Assembly (NCBI GenBank): GCA_041859045.1
Contig: JBHELB010000042.1
Span: 1-30,047 of the forward strand
DNA length: 30,047 bases
Direction of reading: 5' to 3'
Origin: JBHELB01 sp041859045
Lineage (GTDB): Bacteria > Hydrogenedentota > Hydrogenedentia > Hydrogenedentales > SLHB01
This document shows positions 22,766-30,047 of this stretch, piece by piece. The notes under the pieces are model-generated. The model worked only from the letters and a program-made list of their open reading frames with translations. It ran no database searches and was not told the DNA's origin. The translations under genes and the position numbers were made by a program. The stretch's first letter is position 1. Each line of letters begins with the position of its first letter.

Positions 22766-24577
22766 ATGATTATTCTTGGGCTTTCGGCGTTCTATCATGA
22801 CAGCGCGGCCTGTTTGGTGCGCGATGGGGACATCGTGGCCGCCGCACAGGAAGAGCGCTTCACCCGCATCAAACACGATCCCGGATTTCCCGAGCACGCC
22901 GCCGCGTATTGTCTGCGCGAGGCGGGAATTACCATCGACGACGTCGACTATGTCGTCTTCTACGACAAGCCCTTTCTTAAACTCGAGCGTTTGCTGTTGA
23001 CCTATCTTGCCACCGCACCGCGAGGGCTGAAGTCGTTCTTGTCCCAGATGCCGGCCTGGCTAAGCGACAGGCTATTCATGCGCGCGACGATCCGCAAACG
23101 TCTGAACTACGACGGCGACATCCTGTTTTCGACCCACCACCTGTCGCACGCCGCTGCGGCGTTTTTCCCAAGTCCGTTCGAGGAAGCCGCAATACTAACC
23201 CTGGACGGAGTGGGGGAGTGGGCGACCTCGACCTGCGGTGTGGGCCGCGGCAACAAGGTCGAGATTCTGAAGCAATTGAACTTTCCGCACTCGCTCGGCT
23301 TGTTGTACAGCGCGTTCACGTACTTCACCGGATTCAAGGTGAACAGCGGCGAGTACAAGTTGATGGGTCTGGCGCCGTACGGCGAGCCGAAGTACACGGA
23401 CGTGATTCTGCGCGAGCTGGTCGATTTGAAAGAAGACGGCTCGTTGCGGATGAACATGGACTACTTCGACTACTGCGCCGGATCGCGCATGACGAATGCG
23501 CGGTTCGCGCAACTTTTTGGCGGGCCGCGGCGCGAACCGGAGACCAAGATCACTCAACGCGAGATGGATCTCGCGCGTTCGGTGCAGGAAGTGACGGAGG
23601 AAGCCATCCTGCGCATGGCGCGCACGCTTCATCGCGAAACCGGTATGAAAAATCTGGCCATTGCCGGGGGCGTCGGGCTGAATTGCGTGGCCAATGGCCG
23701 CGTGCTGCGCGAAGGGCCCTTTGAGAACTTGTGGATTCAGCCCGCCGCGGGCGATGCGGGCAACGCGCTGGGTTGCGCGTTGCTGGCGTGGCACCAACTT
23801 CTCGGCAACCCGCGCACCGCGGATTCGCGCCGACAGAAGGGCTCTTACCTCGGCCCGTGGTTTTCGCTAGACGCCGTGCAGTCGTACCTGAAGGAAGAGC
23901 GTATTCCATACGAAGCGTTCACGCCCGACGCACTCTGCGATCGCGTGGCGGACCTTATCGCCGCGGGCAAAGTGGTGGGGTGGTTTCAGGGGCGCATGGA
24001 GTTTGGGCCGCGCGCCTTGGGTGCGCGCAGCATCATCGGCGACCCGCGCAATCGTGAAATGCAGTCGGTGCTCAATCTGAAGATCAAGTTTCGTGAGAGT
24101 TTTCGTCCGTTTGCGCCGAGCGTGTTGACCGAACACGTGAACGAGTATTTCGACCTCGACAGCGAGAGTCCGTACATGCTGCTCGTCGCGCAAGTGGCCG
24201 AGAAACATCTGCGTCAACAGACGGAAGAAGAACACCGACTCCAGGGCTTCGACCGATTGCATGTCATCCGTTCAAGTGTGCCCGCGATTACGCATGTGGA
24301 CAACTCCGCGCGCATCCAGACCGTGGATCGGCGCGACAATCCGCGCTATCACGCGCTTATCACGCGCTTCTATGAGAAGACCGGGTGCCCGGTGATCATC
24401 AACACATCGTTCAATGTGCGCGGCGAACCGATCGTCTGCACGCCGCGCGATGCGTACCGCTGTTTCATGCGCACGGACATGGATTATCTGGTGATCGAAG
24501 ACTTCCTGCTCGACAAGACGCTTCAGCCGTCGGTCGAGAAGGACACGTCATGGCAGAAACAATATGAACTCGACTAG
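22766..24577 (+). CDS. NodU/CmcH-family carbamoyltransferase
   Basis: A 603-residue carbamoyltransferase of the NodU/CmcH/TobZ type, which makes carbamoyl-adenylate from carbamoyl phosphate and ATP and passes the carbamoyl group to a hydroxyl, often on a sugar. The N-terminal Kae1-like part shows LGLSAFYHDSAACLV, AAAQEERFTR, THHLSHAAAAFF (metal His124 and His128), LTLDGVGEWATST (Asp147) and IAGGVGLNCVANG. The C-terminal part shows WFQGRMEFGPRALGARSI, FRESFRPFAPSVL and NTSFNVRGEPIVCTP. It is complete. The ribosome site is weak (TAGGAACTGAGCGCAGGC). It is followed 15 bases later by an SxtJ-like gene and then a DUF5989-like gene, the gene order of sxtI-sxtJ-sxtK in saxitoxin clusters; no toxin biosynthesis genes are near, so the acceptor is probably an envelope or secreted glycan (inference). 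Confidence 0.95.
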   Translation: MIILGLSAFYHDSAACLVRDGDIVAAAQEERFTRIKHDPGFPEHAAAYCLREAGITIDDVDYVVFYDKPFLKLERLLLTYLATAPRGLKSFLSQMPAWLSDRLFMRATIRKRLNYDGDILFSTHHLSHAAAAFFPSPFEEAAILTLDGVGEWATSTCGVGRGNKVEILKQLNFPHSLGLLYSAFTYFTGFKVNSGEYKLMGLAPYGEPKYTDVILRELVDLKEDGSLRMNMDYFDYCAGSRMTNARFAQLFGGPRREPETKITQREMDLARSVQEVTEEAILRMARTLHRETGMKNLAIAGGVGLNCVANGRVLREGPFENLWIQPAAGDAGNALGCALLAWHQLLGNPRTADSRRQKGSYLGPWFSLDAVQSYLKEERIPYEAFTPDALCDRVADLIAAGKVVGWFQGRMEFGPRALGARSIIGDPRNREMQSVLNLKIKFRESFRPFAPSVLTEHVNEYFDLDSESPYMLLVAQVAEKHLRQQTEEEHRLQGFDRLHVIRSSVPAITHVDNSARIQTVDRRDNPRYHALITRFYEKTGCPVIINTSFNVRGEPIVCTPRDAYRCFMRTDMDYLVIEDFLLDKTLQPSVEKDTSWQKQYELD

Positions 24578-24592
24578 AAAAGACATCGAACG

Positions 24593-25009
24593 ATGCTGAA
24601 GGGTGGACTTCCCTTTGATACGCATTCGCGCACGCTGCAACGGCAGTTCGGCGCGATGTTGGCCGTGTTCTGTCTGGGAATGGCGGCCTATCGCGCATGG
24701 CGTCACGGCGAGACGCCGATTGCGTGGGGCGCGGTAGGCATCGCGTTCGCGGGGTTTGCAGTAGCTTGGCCAGCCGGCTTGCGCCCCCTGCTGACCGTGT
24801 GGCTGTGGCTCGCCGTAATCCTCAACAAGATATTCTCGACCTTGTTGCTCACGTTGACGTTCTATGCGATATTGACGCCTATCGCGCTCGTGCGCCGTCT
24901 AGTCGCACAGGATCCCCTCCACCGGAAATGGGATCGCGACGCGGCCTCGTATTGGCAGACTCCGGACGAGCAGCCCACAGACATCAAGCGGTATTACGAC
25001 CAGTTCTAG
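24593..25009 (+). CDS. SxtJ-like small membrane protein
   Basis: A 138-residue protein with hydrophobic segments at about 18-34 (FGAMLAVFCLGMAAYRAW), 43-60 (IAWGAVGIAFAGFAVAW) and 66-100 (a long or doubled segment including FSTLLLTLTFYAILTPIALV). It ends in a charged tail with RKWDRDAASYW and DIKRYYDQF. The combination of two to four helices, the LNKIFSTLLL segment and the short soluble tail with YW is what I know of SxtJ-family proteins, which sit beside NodU-type carbamoyltransferases; their role is unknown. No strong ribosome site is visible at ATG 24593. The next gene's AGGAG overlaps this gene's stop. Confidence 0.85.
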   Translation: MLKGGLPFDTHSRTLQRQFGAMLAVFCLGMAAYRAWRHGETPIAWGAVGIAFAGFAVAWPAGLRPLLTVWLWLAVILNKIFSTLLLTLTFYAILTPIALVRRLVAQDPLHRKWDRDAASYWQTPDEQPTDIKRYYDQF

Positions 25010-25019
25010 GAGCATTTTC

Positions 25020-25196
25020 ATGGCTAAGAAACGCCCGTCCGCATTCATGGAGACCCTTCGGGAGATCTGGGCTTTCCTGTGGGCGCGCAAATTGTTTTGG
25101 TTGTTGCCCGTGATCCTGGTGATCCTACTGCTTTCGCTGGTGATGTGGGTTTCCGGCAGCGCAACGGTGCTTTCGCCCTTCCTGTACGCGCTGTAA
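25020..25196 (+). CDS. DUF5989/SxtK-like small membrane protein (58 residues)
   Basis: A short gene whose ATG at 25020 has AGGAG seven bases upstream, overlapping the stop of the SxtJ-like gene. The protein has a basic/amphipathic N-terminus (MAKKRPSAFMETLREIWAFL), WARKLFWLLPVILVILLL with one membrane helix extending to about residue 44, and the ending ATVLSPFLYAL. The pattern 'E-F/I-W-x-F-L-W-x-R-K-x-x-W-L-L-P' followed by a helix and 'SxxxxPFxY' is the DUF5989 signature, a family normally found next to SxtJ-like proteins. Function unknown; presumably a structural partner of the SxtJ-like protein. Confidence 0.88.
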   Translation: MAKKRPSAFMETLREIWAFLWARKLFWLLPVILVILLLSLVMWVSGSATVLSPFLYAL

Positions 25197-25208
25197 CGTA
25201 GACAACCG

Positions 25209-27665
25209 TCAGTTGAGCGGTACGCGCACGCCTTTGCGGAGGATGACCAGCCGGTTGTCGTCGGTGGCGAGCGTAACCGTCTGCTCGGAAGGGTTGTACT
25301 CGCGCACGTGCCACGGACCGTACACGACACTGCTGAGCGGAAACAGGCCCTCCGACTTCTCGCCGCTGGGCATGTAGACGATGATCGAAAACTTGGGCTG
25401 GCGCGCTTCCGCGGTAAGAATCGCCGAAAGTTGAACCTCCAAGAGCATGCCTTGAACGTTATTGGCCGTTGTGGAGGCAGGGGGCGCTGTCGAAGGCTCC
25501 GTGTCGGTGCTGGGCACCTGAGAGGGGTCCACCGGCGCGGGAAGAACGGGCGCTTCCACCTCGAATTCGCGTGAGACCCGCGCGCTACGGTCCGGCCACA
25601 GCACCCGGACCCGGTGCATTCCTGGCTGCACCCAGTACCAGAGCACCGCGCGCTCGCCACTCATGAGCAGGTAACGTCCTTCGCGGCTGCGCGGCGTGTC
25701 GTCGTCCGCTCCGCCCTCCAGCACGGCCTGCATGGGCTTGCCCAGCCGTTGCCAATTCTGATCGGTACCCCGCGATTCCAGTTCAAACCGGAATCCGGCG
25801 TCCCGCTCCGGATCGGCGGAGAGGAGTACGCGGCGCGGACCTATGTTGCGCACCGCCACGGCGCATTTGACCATGCCCGACGTCGCCGGGCCCGGCTCGG
25901 TCTGGATGTCTTCGACGGAAAGGCGCGGCGCCGTAAGCCCGCCAAAATCGGAAACAAGAAGAGCGCTTCCAGCCAGAAGGCTCACGCTGGCCAGCGCCAA
26001 CACCGCTAAACCCCAGCGATATCTTCGTAGCGTCAACGCCGACGCGATCAACGCGCAGAGCACGCCGCCCACCATGAGGAGCGGCGCCGGGTTGAGCCAG
26101 ATGGGGCCCGATTGGCCCACCATTGCGCCCAGGGCGGTTGGCGAATATGCGATTTCGTGCATTGCTCCCACTTCGGGGAGGCCGAGGCCGAACGCCAGCG
26201 CGGCAAGCGTGATGCCGCGCCAGCGCGCCGAGGGCAAGAATCCCGCGGCCGCAAACAGAAACGCGCCCACCAGCGGAAGCGTGAACAGCAACACGCCCAA
26301 CACCGACTGCGCGCCTGTGCCTCTCACGAGCGAAAGGGTAATCTGGTTGCCCACCATTGGCGTCACCAGCGCAAGCAACGTTAGCAGGGCCGCGCCCCAG
26401 GCGGCCCAGGAATCCGTGTGTTCCCACGCCGCCGCCGCACCCACCGGGCGCTCGTGCAGAGTCTCGCGGACTTGCGGCACGTCACGGGCCGAATTCGCGC
26501 TCAACGCACGCCCGAGCAGGTCGCGGGAGCGCAGCAAACCGTTGCGCGCGCCGTTCAGCACCGCCTCGCGCATCGCGACCGCGTTGTTCCCCATCTCGCG
26601 CAGCGCCACGTTTCCACGAAGCCGGTCAAGTTGCGCCTCGACCGCGCGAAGATCGTCGCCGTAGTCCGCCCAGAGCCGCTCCAGCCGCCCCCGGTGGAAG
26701 CGCACCGCGGCATCCGCCCGCCGCTTGATTGCCTTGGCCTCCTGCCGCGTATGGTCGCTCCGGCGGCTCTTGCGATCTGCGCGCGATTCCCGCGTCGCAT
26801 CGAGTCGCCGTTCAGCCGCTTCGCGTTCCTCGAACGCGGCGCGCAACGCGTCCACGTGGGCCTGCATCAACATCTGGGGCTCTTCCGGATCCGCTGGAAG
26901 CACGGCGCGCAAGAAAGACTCGGGAACGGTTCCCGGCGCAACATCCGCCATGCCTCCCGCGAGGTAGGGATCTTTTACCGCCAGCCACCCCATCAGATTC
27001 ACGCGACGGCGTTCAAGAAGGTTCCGCCGCCACCGAAGTTTTTCGAGCTGATCGTGGTGTTTGAGAAAATCGACTTCGCCCACGCGGCCTTCAATCGCCA
27101 TGCTGGCGGCGCGCTCTTCGGTACGCGAAAGCTCGATCTCCGTTTCCACCAACCGCTGCCGCAGGTCTTGGTCAAGTTCGACGCGGGCGCGGGCGATACG
27201 CTCCCGCTCCTCACGTAAGGAGGCCAGACGCTCGCCTGTTTCTTCGCCTGCAAGCTCTTGCTCGACGGCCAGACGCCGCCGCACCGCGAAATCCAGGGTG
27301 CAAAGCATGCGAAGGGGTTCGAGAACGTCCAACGGGCACAGTTCGGAATGCGCTTCCGGAGGCGGAGGCGCTCCTCGGCCGCGCTCATCCGAAAGGGGCG
27401 GCGGTTCGTTCTTGGCCGGACGCGGCTTATGGCGCGCAATGGGCGAGCGCTCCGATGCCGCCGGCTTACTTTTGCGCAGAAACTCAGGGTGATCCTTGAG
27501 GTAAAGCTCCGTTACCTCGGGATCGATCTCGTCTTGGCGGGGAATTCGAATCTTCTGGCGGCAGGCAATGCATTTCCCAGGCTGACCATACATCGCCTCG
27601 GACACCTTCATGCGTTGACCGCAAAGGCAATAGATACGCAGACTCCGCGATCTGCCTTTCGCCAT
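25209..27665 (-). CDS. Zinc-ribbon, coiled-coil, multi-helix membrane protein of unknown function
   Basis: 818 residues. A zinc ribbon at the N-terminus (YCLCGQRMK ... GKCIACRQKIRIP; Cys13, Cys15, Cys32, Cys35) is followed by a Pro/Arg-rich linker (about 66-105). Long charged helices span about 115-390, including RREERERIARARVELD-like and RADRKSRRSDHTRQEAKAIK segments that should form coiled coils. Five membrane segments lie at about 420-438, 454-478, 483-500, 524-547 and 550-573. The C-terminal region of about 245 residues is beta-rich, with a Pro/Ser/Thr linker near 725-750 and an ending TLATDDNRLVILRKGVRV. The ribosome site GGGAG lies six bases before ATG 27665. The ribbon type is frequent at the N-termini of planctomycete-like regulatory and membrane proteins, but I do not recognise the whole architecture. 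Confidence 0.88.
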   Translation of the reverse strand: MAKGRSRSLRIYCLCGQRMKVSEAMYGQPGKCIACRQKIRIPRQDEIDPEVTELYLKDHPEFLRKSKPAASERSPIARHKPRPAKNEPPPLSDERGRGAPPPPEAHSELCPLDVLEPLRMLCTLDFAVRRRLAVEQELAGEETGERLASLREERERIARARVELDQDLRQRLVETEIELSRTEERAASMAIEGRVGEVDFLKHHDQLEKLRWRRNLLERRRVNLMGWLAVKDPYLAGGMADVAPGTVPESFLRAVLPADPEEPQMLMQAHVDALRAAFEEREAAERRLDATRESRADRKSRRSDHTRQEAKAIKRRADAAVRFHRGRLERLWADYGDDLRAVEAQLDRLRGNVALREMGNNAVAMREAVLNGARNGLLRSRDLLGRALSANSARDVPQVRETLHERPVGAAAAWEHTDSWAAWGAALLTLLALVTPMVGNQITLSLVRGTGAQSVLGVLLFTLPLVGAFLFAAAGFLPSARWRGITLAALAFGLGLPEVGAMHEIAYSPTALGAMVGQSGPIWLNPAPLLMVGGVLCALIASALTLRRYRWGLAVLALASVSLLAGSALLVSDFGGLTAPRLSVEDIQTEPGPATSGMVKCAVAVRNIGPRRVLLSADPERDAGFRFELESRGTDQNWQRLGKPMQAVLEGGADDDTPRSREGRYLLMSGERAVLWYWVQPGMHRVRVLWPDRSARVSREFEVEAPVLPAPVDPSQVPSTDTEPSTAPPASTTANNVQGMLLEVQLSAILTAEARQPKFSIIVYMPSGEKSEGLFPLSSVVYGPWHVREYNPSEQTVTLATDDNRLVILRKGVRVPLN

Positions 27666-27882
27666 TCAAGGCTCCCAGATGCCCGCCGTTGGGGGGCTTA
27701 CGCGACGAAAACTCTTGCCGCGACCTCTTCCGCTTGGGCAACGGACACGCGCCGCCCCCCTCAAAAGTAGCCACACCAGCGCCAAAAAGCAAGTCCGGAT
27801 ATTGTGGCGAAGAACTCGCCATCGACGCGACGGCAGCCTCGGGGAACAGCCGCCAAATAACTTAAGGCGTTCCGGATACGCC

Positions 27883-28416
27883 CTACAGCGTCTCTACGGT
27901 GATATTCGTGTTGGTGTAGATGCAGATGCCGGCGGCGATTGTCAACGCCTCGCGGACAACCTCCTCGGCGGGCAAGGTCGTGTGCGCGATGAGCGCGCGC
28001 GCCGCCGCGAGGGCGTATGGCCCTCCCGACCCGATGGCCAGCACGCCGTCGTCCGGCTCAATCACCTCGCCGCTGCCCGCGATCAACAGCGACTTCTCCG
28101 CGTCGCACACCGCCAACAAGGCGTCGAGATTCCGCAGATATTTGTCCGTGCGCCATTCCTTGCCCAGCTCAACCGCCGCGCGCGCGAGGTTGCGATTGAA
28201 GGCGTTCAGCTTGGCCTCGAAACGTTCAAACAAGGTAAACGCATCCGACACCGCCCCGGCGAACCCCGCGAGCACACGTCCTTCGGCCAGCCGCCGAATC
28301 TTGACGGCATGGCCCTTCATCACGGTCGCACCTACGGTCACTTGGCCATCGCCGCCAATCGCCACACGGCCATCACGCCGCACCGCCACGACCGTCGTCG
28401 CGTGAAACGTCGTCAT
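27883..28416 (-). CDS. hslV: HslV peptidase (ClpQ) subunit
   Basis: A 177-residue Ntn-hydrolase of the proteasome-beta type. The core reads TTVVAVRRDGRVAIGGDGQV, VMKGHAVKIRRL, LAGFAGAVSDAFTLFERFE, WRTDKYLRNLDALLAVCD and DDGVLAIGSGGPYALAAAR, ending AGICIYTNTNITVETL. In HslV the catalytic residue is the N-terminal Thr after processing; here alignment places it at Thr7 behind a six-residue propeptide MTTFHA. HslV normally needs the HslU ATPase, usually encoded directly downstream, but the next gene is unrelated. The ATG at 28416 overlaps the stop of the flavin reductase gene (ATGA), and GGAGG lies nine bases upstream, so the two are translationally coupled. The 217 bases downstream to the next gene hold no gene and no obvious terminator; TTGCTT and TACTTT 17 bases apart within it could promote the membrane protein gene. 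Confidence 0.95.
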   Translation of the reverse strand: MTTFHATTVVAVRRDGRVAIGGDGQVTVGATVMKGHAVKIRRLAEGRVLAGFAGAVSDAFTLFERFEAKLNAFNRNLARAAVELGKEWRTDKYLRNLDALLAVCDAEKSLLIAGSGEVIEPDDGVLAIGSGGPYALAAARALIAHTTLPAEEVVREALTIAAGICIYTNTNITVETL

Positions 28417-29726
28417 TCCCGTCGCCCTCCGCGCGGTCCTTTGCGCATACCCGGCTTCGACCGTGGCGCGGGACGCTGCGTGGCGCCTTGCTTGTTCACG
28501 GAGAAGCCGAAATATCCCAGGCGCTGGCCCAGTTCGTAGTAGTCGCCGTGCGCAAACGCGATCAGCCCGGCGCGTTCGAGTGCAAACCGGCCTTCGCGAT
28601 CGATGAGCGCCTTCGTTACATGCACCGCGCGCACCTCGGCAATGAACATCGTGTGCAGACCCAGGTCGCGCACTTCGGTCACGACGCACTCAATGCTCAC
28701 CGGGCATTCCGCAATAATTGGTGCGCGCACATGAGTGGCGGGGATCGGCGTGAGGCCGGTCTTCGCGAACTTATCTTCGGTGCGGCCCGAAACCACGCCG
28801 CAGTAATCCACGGCGCGTAATAGACTGACGTCGGGCAGGTTCACCACAAACTCGCGGGTTCCCATGAGGATGTCGTAGCTGAACGTTGCCTTGCGCATCG
28901 ACACTGACAACATCGGCGGCTCGCTGCAAATCGTGCCGGTCCAGGCGACGGTGATGATGTTGGGCTGACCGCCTTCCGGCTGGGTGGTCACCAGCACCAC
29001 CGGGACGGGATTGAGCATCGTTCCCGCAGGCCACTCTTCTTTTTCGAGAGACGCAGGACGTGAGAAAGCGCGCTTTGGAGCATAACCTTCGTGACGCGGT
29101 CCGCGGAATTCATCTCGACGGGGACGCGGCGGTCCTTCACGACGTTCGCCCCGGAAGCCTTCGCTTCGCTCGCGCGGTGGGCCTTCACGACGTTCGCCCC
29201 GGAAGCCTTCGCTTCGCTCGCGCGGTGGGCCTTCACGACGTTCACCCCGGAAGCCTTCGCTTCGTTCGCGCGGCGGGCCTTCACGACGTTCGCCACGGAA
29301 CCCTTCGCTTCGTTCGCGTGGCGGGCCTTCGCGGCGTTCGCCACGGAAACCTTCGCTTCGCTCGCGCGGTGGTCCTTCACGACGTTCACCCCGGAAGTCA
29401 TCGCGCCGCTCACGCGGCGGACCTTCACGGCGCGGACCACGGAAGCCTTCACTTCGCTCACGCGGTGGGCCTTCACGACGTTCACCACGGAAACCTTCGC
29501 TTCGCTCGCGCGGCGGGCCTTCACGGCGCGGCCCACGGAAACCTTCGCTTCGTTCACGCGGCGGGCCTTCGCGGCGCTCACCCCGAAAACCTTCGCTTCG
29601 TTCACGCGGTGGGCCTTCACGACGAGGGCCACGAGAATCGTCACGGCGCGGACGCGGTGGGCCTTCGCGACGTTCGCGAGAAGGGCGCGAACCGGGCACC
29701 GTGCGGGGCGGTTTCTTGTCAGACAT
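28413..29726 (-). CDS. Flavin reductase-domain protein with long Arg/Glu tandem-repeat N-terminus
   Basis: 437 residues in three parts: a short basic start, twelve tandem 16-residue repeats (residues 19-210), and a flavin reductase-like FMN-binding split barrel (about 235-410) with a basic, Arg/Gly-rich tail (PAPRSKPGMRKGPRGGRRE). Domain landmarks: MLNPVPVVLVTTQ, NIITVAWTGTICSEPPML, SVSMRKATFSYDIL, EFVVNLPD and VDYCGVVSGRTEDKFAKTG. Such barrels use FMN and NAD(P)H to reduce flavin or bind FMN for other reductions. The repeats (RREGPPRERSEGFRGE) are hydrophilic and likely disordered; they resemble RNA-binding Arg-rich tails, but that is inference. ATG 29726 has AAGGA eight bases upstream. It is the first gene of a pair with hslV. 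Confidence 0.9.
   Translation of the reverse strand: MSDKKPPRTVPGSRPSRERREGPPRPRRDDSRGPRREGPPRERSEGFRGERREGPPRERSEGFRGPRREGPPRERSEGFRGERREGPPRERSEGFRGPRREGPPRERRDDFRGERREGPPRERSEGFRGERREGPPRERSEGFRGERREGPPRERSEGFRGERREGPPRERSEGFRGERREGPPRERSEGFRGERREGPPRPRRDEFRGPRHEGYAPKRAFSRPASLEKEEWPAGTMLNPVPVVLVTTQPEGGQPNIITVAWTGTICSEPPMLSVSMRKATFSYDILMGTREFVVNLPDVSLLRAVDYCGVVSGRTEDKFAKTGLTPIPATHVRAPIIAECPVSIECVVTEVRDLGLHTMFIAEVRAVHVTKALIDREGRFALERAGLIAFAHGDYYELGQRLGYFGFSVNKQGATQRPAPRSKPGMRKGPRGGRRE
29097..29672 (-). repeat. Twelve tandem 48-bp coding repeats
   Basis: Each 48-base unit encodes RREGPPRERSEGFRGE or a close variant (first and last copies have PRRDDSRGP and PRRDEFRGP; one inner copy has ERRDDFRGE). 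Most differences between units are synonymous, and two neighbouring units around 29129-29220 differ at only a few bases, so both selection on the protein and recent duplication are visible. The unit length is a multiple of three, so other frames of this stretch also stay open and produce long spurious reading frames on both strands. Confidence 0.95.
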
Positions 29727-30047
29727 CCGTACTTCCTTTCACAAGAGTGGATCTTGGTTGTTACGAGATTCGGCGTGCTCTGGACTTCTCTTTGCCCAAA
29801 TCTGAGTTTAGGTGTACTCAATCGACCCATGCACGTCGCCAAAGCGCCTGAGTCGGGAACTCCTAAGTATGACAGAACGCCGTCCTGCGCACAACCGGAC
29901 GACGAACAGGACATCCCCCAAGATTTTTGCGGTTCGCGTAGTTTATGAGGAGTCGCAGGCGAAAAGGTTCATCTGGGGCGAGGTTGGGCAGGGGCGTTGG
30001 GGTATTGGCGGCCCTGGGTGGCGCGTTAAAAGGGCGTGCAGGCCGTC
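29727..30047. other. Right-end intergenic region, possible gene edge
   Basis: Upstream of the flavin reductase gene; no confident promoter could be picked out. A plus-strand frame from ATG 29945 is open to the window edge (MRSRRRKGSSGARLGRGVGV, then a mildly hydrophobic stretch), which could be the start of an exported protein but has no ribosome site; one minus-strand frame is also open from the edge into this region. Neither can be supported as a gene. Confidence 0.3.

Noticed and set aside
22766..25196. Reading the sxtIJK-like order as a saxitoxin-type cluster
   Set aside because: None of the polyketide-synthase-like, amidinotransferase or tailoring genes of such a cluster is present; only the carbamoyltransferase module is shared.
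29097..29672. Regular repeats resembling a CRISPR array
   Set aside because: Units are contiguous, with no unique spacers, and lie in frame inside a protein-coding gene.
28988..29948. Long open frames on both strands over the repeat region (reading as Thr/Phe/Ala-rich or Lys/Ala/Val-rich repeats)
   Set aside because: The 48-bp unit is a multiple of three, so any frame without a stop in one unit stays open. Only the minus frame starting at 29726 leads into a recognisable domain and has a ribosome site.

Overview
The window is GC-rich bacterial chromosome with dense, mostly single-gene or short operons. Nothing in it looks like a phage, plasmid or insertion sequence, and I saw no tRNA, rRNA or CRISPR array. 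The gene set points to a planctomycete-like or Hydrogenedentes/Lentisphaerae-like lineage: a prepilin of the DUF1559/H-X9-DG type, a secreted DUF255 (YyaL-like) protein, a PF04734 ceramidase-like protein, a zinc-ribbon/coiled-coil/membrane protein and a SxtJ/DUF5989 module. That placement is an inference from gene content, not from a marker gene.

Layout. 1-2107, minus strand: edge of an unidentified gene, a stand-alone type II pseudopilin with its own promoter and terminator, and a YdcF/SanA-type DUF218 protein. 2289-3173: myo-inositol oxygenase (plus). 3186-4480: neutral-ceramidase-like gene broken by one missing base (minus). 4727-8937: WbuB-like glycosyltransferase (plus), unknown lipoprotein (minus), secreted DUF255 protein (plus). 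9007-12543, minus: class II fructose-bisphosphate aldolase, then a cysK-metY sulfur-assimilation operon with a near-consensus promoter. 12752-14942, plus: three-gene signalling operon (short PilZ/HD-GYP-leader-like protein, HDOD protein, degenerate receiver plus GGDDF protein). 14949-16605, minus: ridA overlapping a TPR-metallopeptidase gene that starts at TTG. 16878-20337, plus: ferrous iron operon, namely a DtxR-type regulator with a cysteine-rich tail, FeoA with a histidine-rich leader, FeoB and a 52-residue FeoB-associated Cys-rich membrane peptide.

20396-20947: HEQAH putative metalloprotease (SprA-related). 20997-22577 (minus): sulfatase/alkaline-phosphatase-superfamily membrane enzyme, apparently expressed from a leaderless transcript. 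22766-25196 (plus): NodU/CmcH-type carbamoyltransferase, SxtJ-like membrane protein and a 58-residue DUF5989-like membrane peptide, the same order as sxtI-sxtJ-sxtK. 25209-27665 (minus): 818-residue zinc-ribbon, coiled-coil, five-helix membrane protein of unknown function. 27883-29726 (minus): flavin reductase carrying twelve 16-residue Arg/Glu repeats, translationally coupled to hslV without an adjacent hslU.

The most interesting parts are the divergent sulfatase/carbamoyltransferase-SxtJ-DUF5989 locus, the iron operon whose regulator and FeoA both carry extra metal-binding-like segments, and the repeat-bearing flavin reductase/HslV pair. Starts were mostly chosen by Shine-Dalgarno sequences; many genes have a clear AGGAG-like site 6-9 bases before the start.
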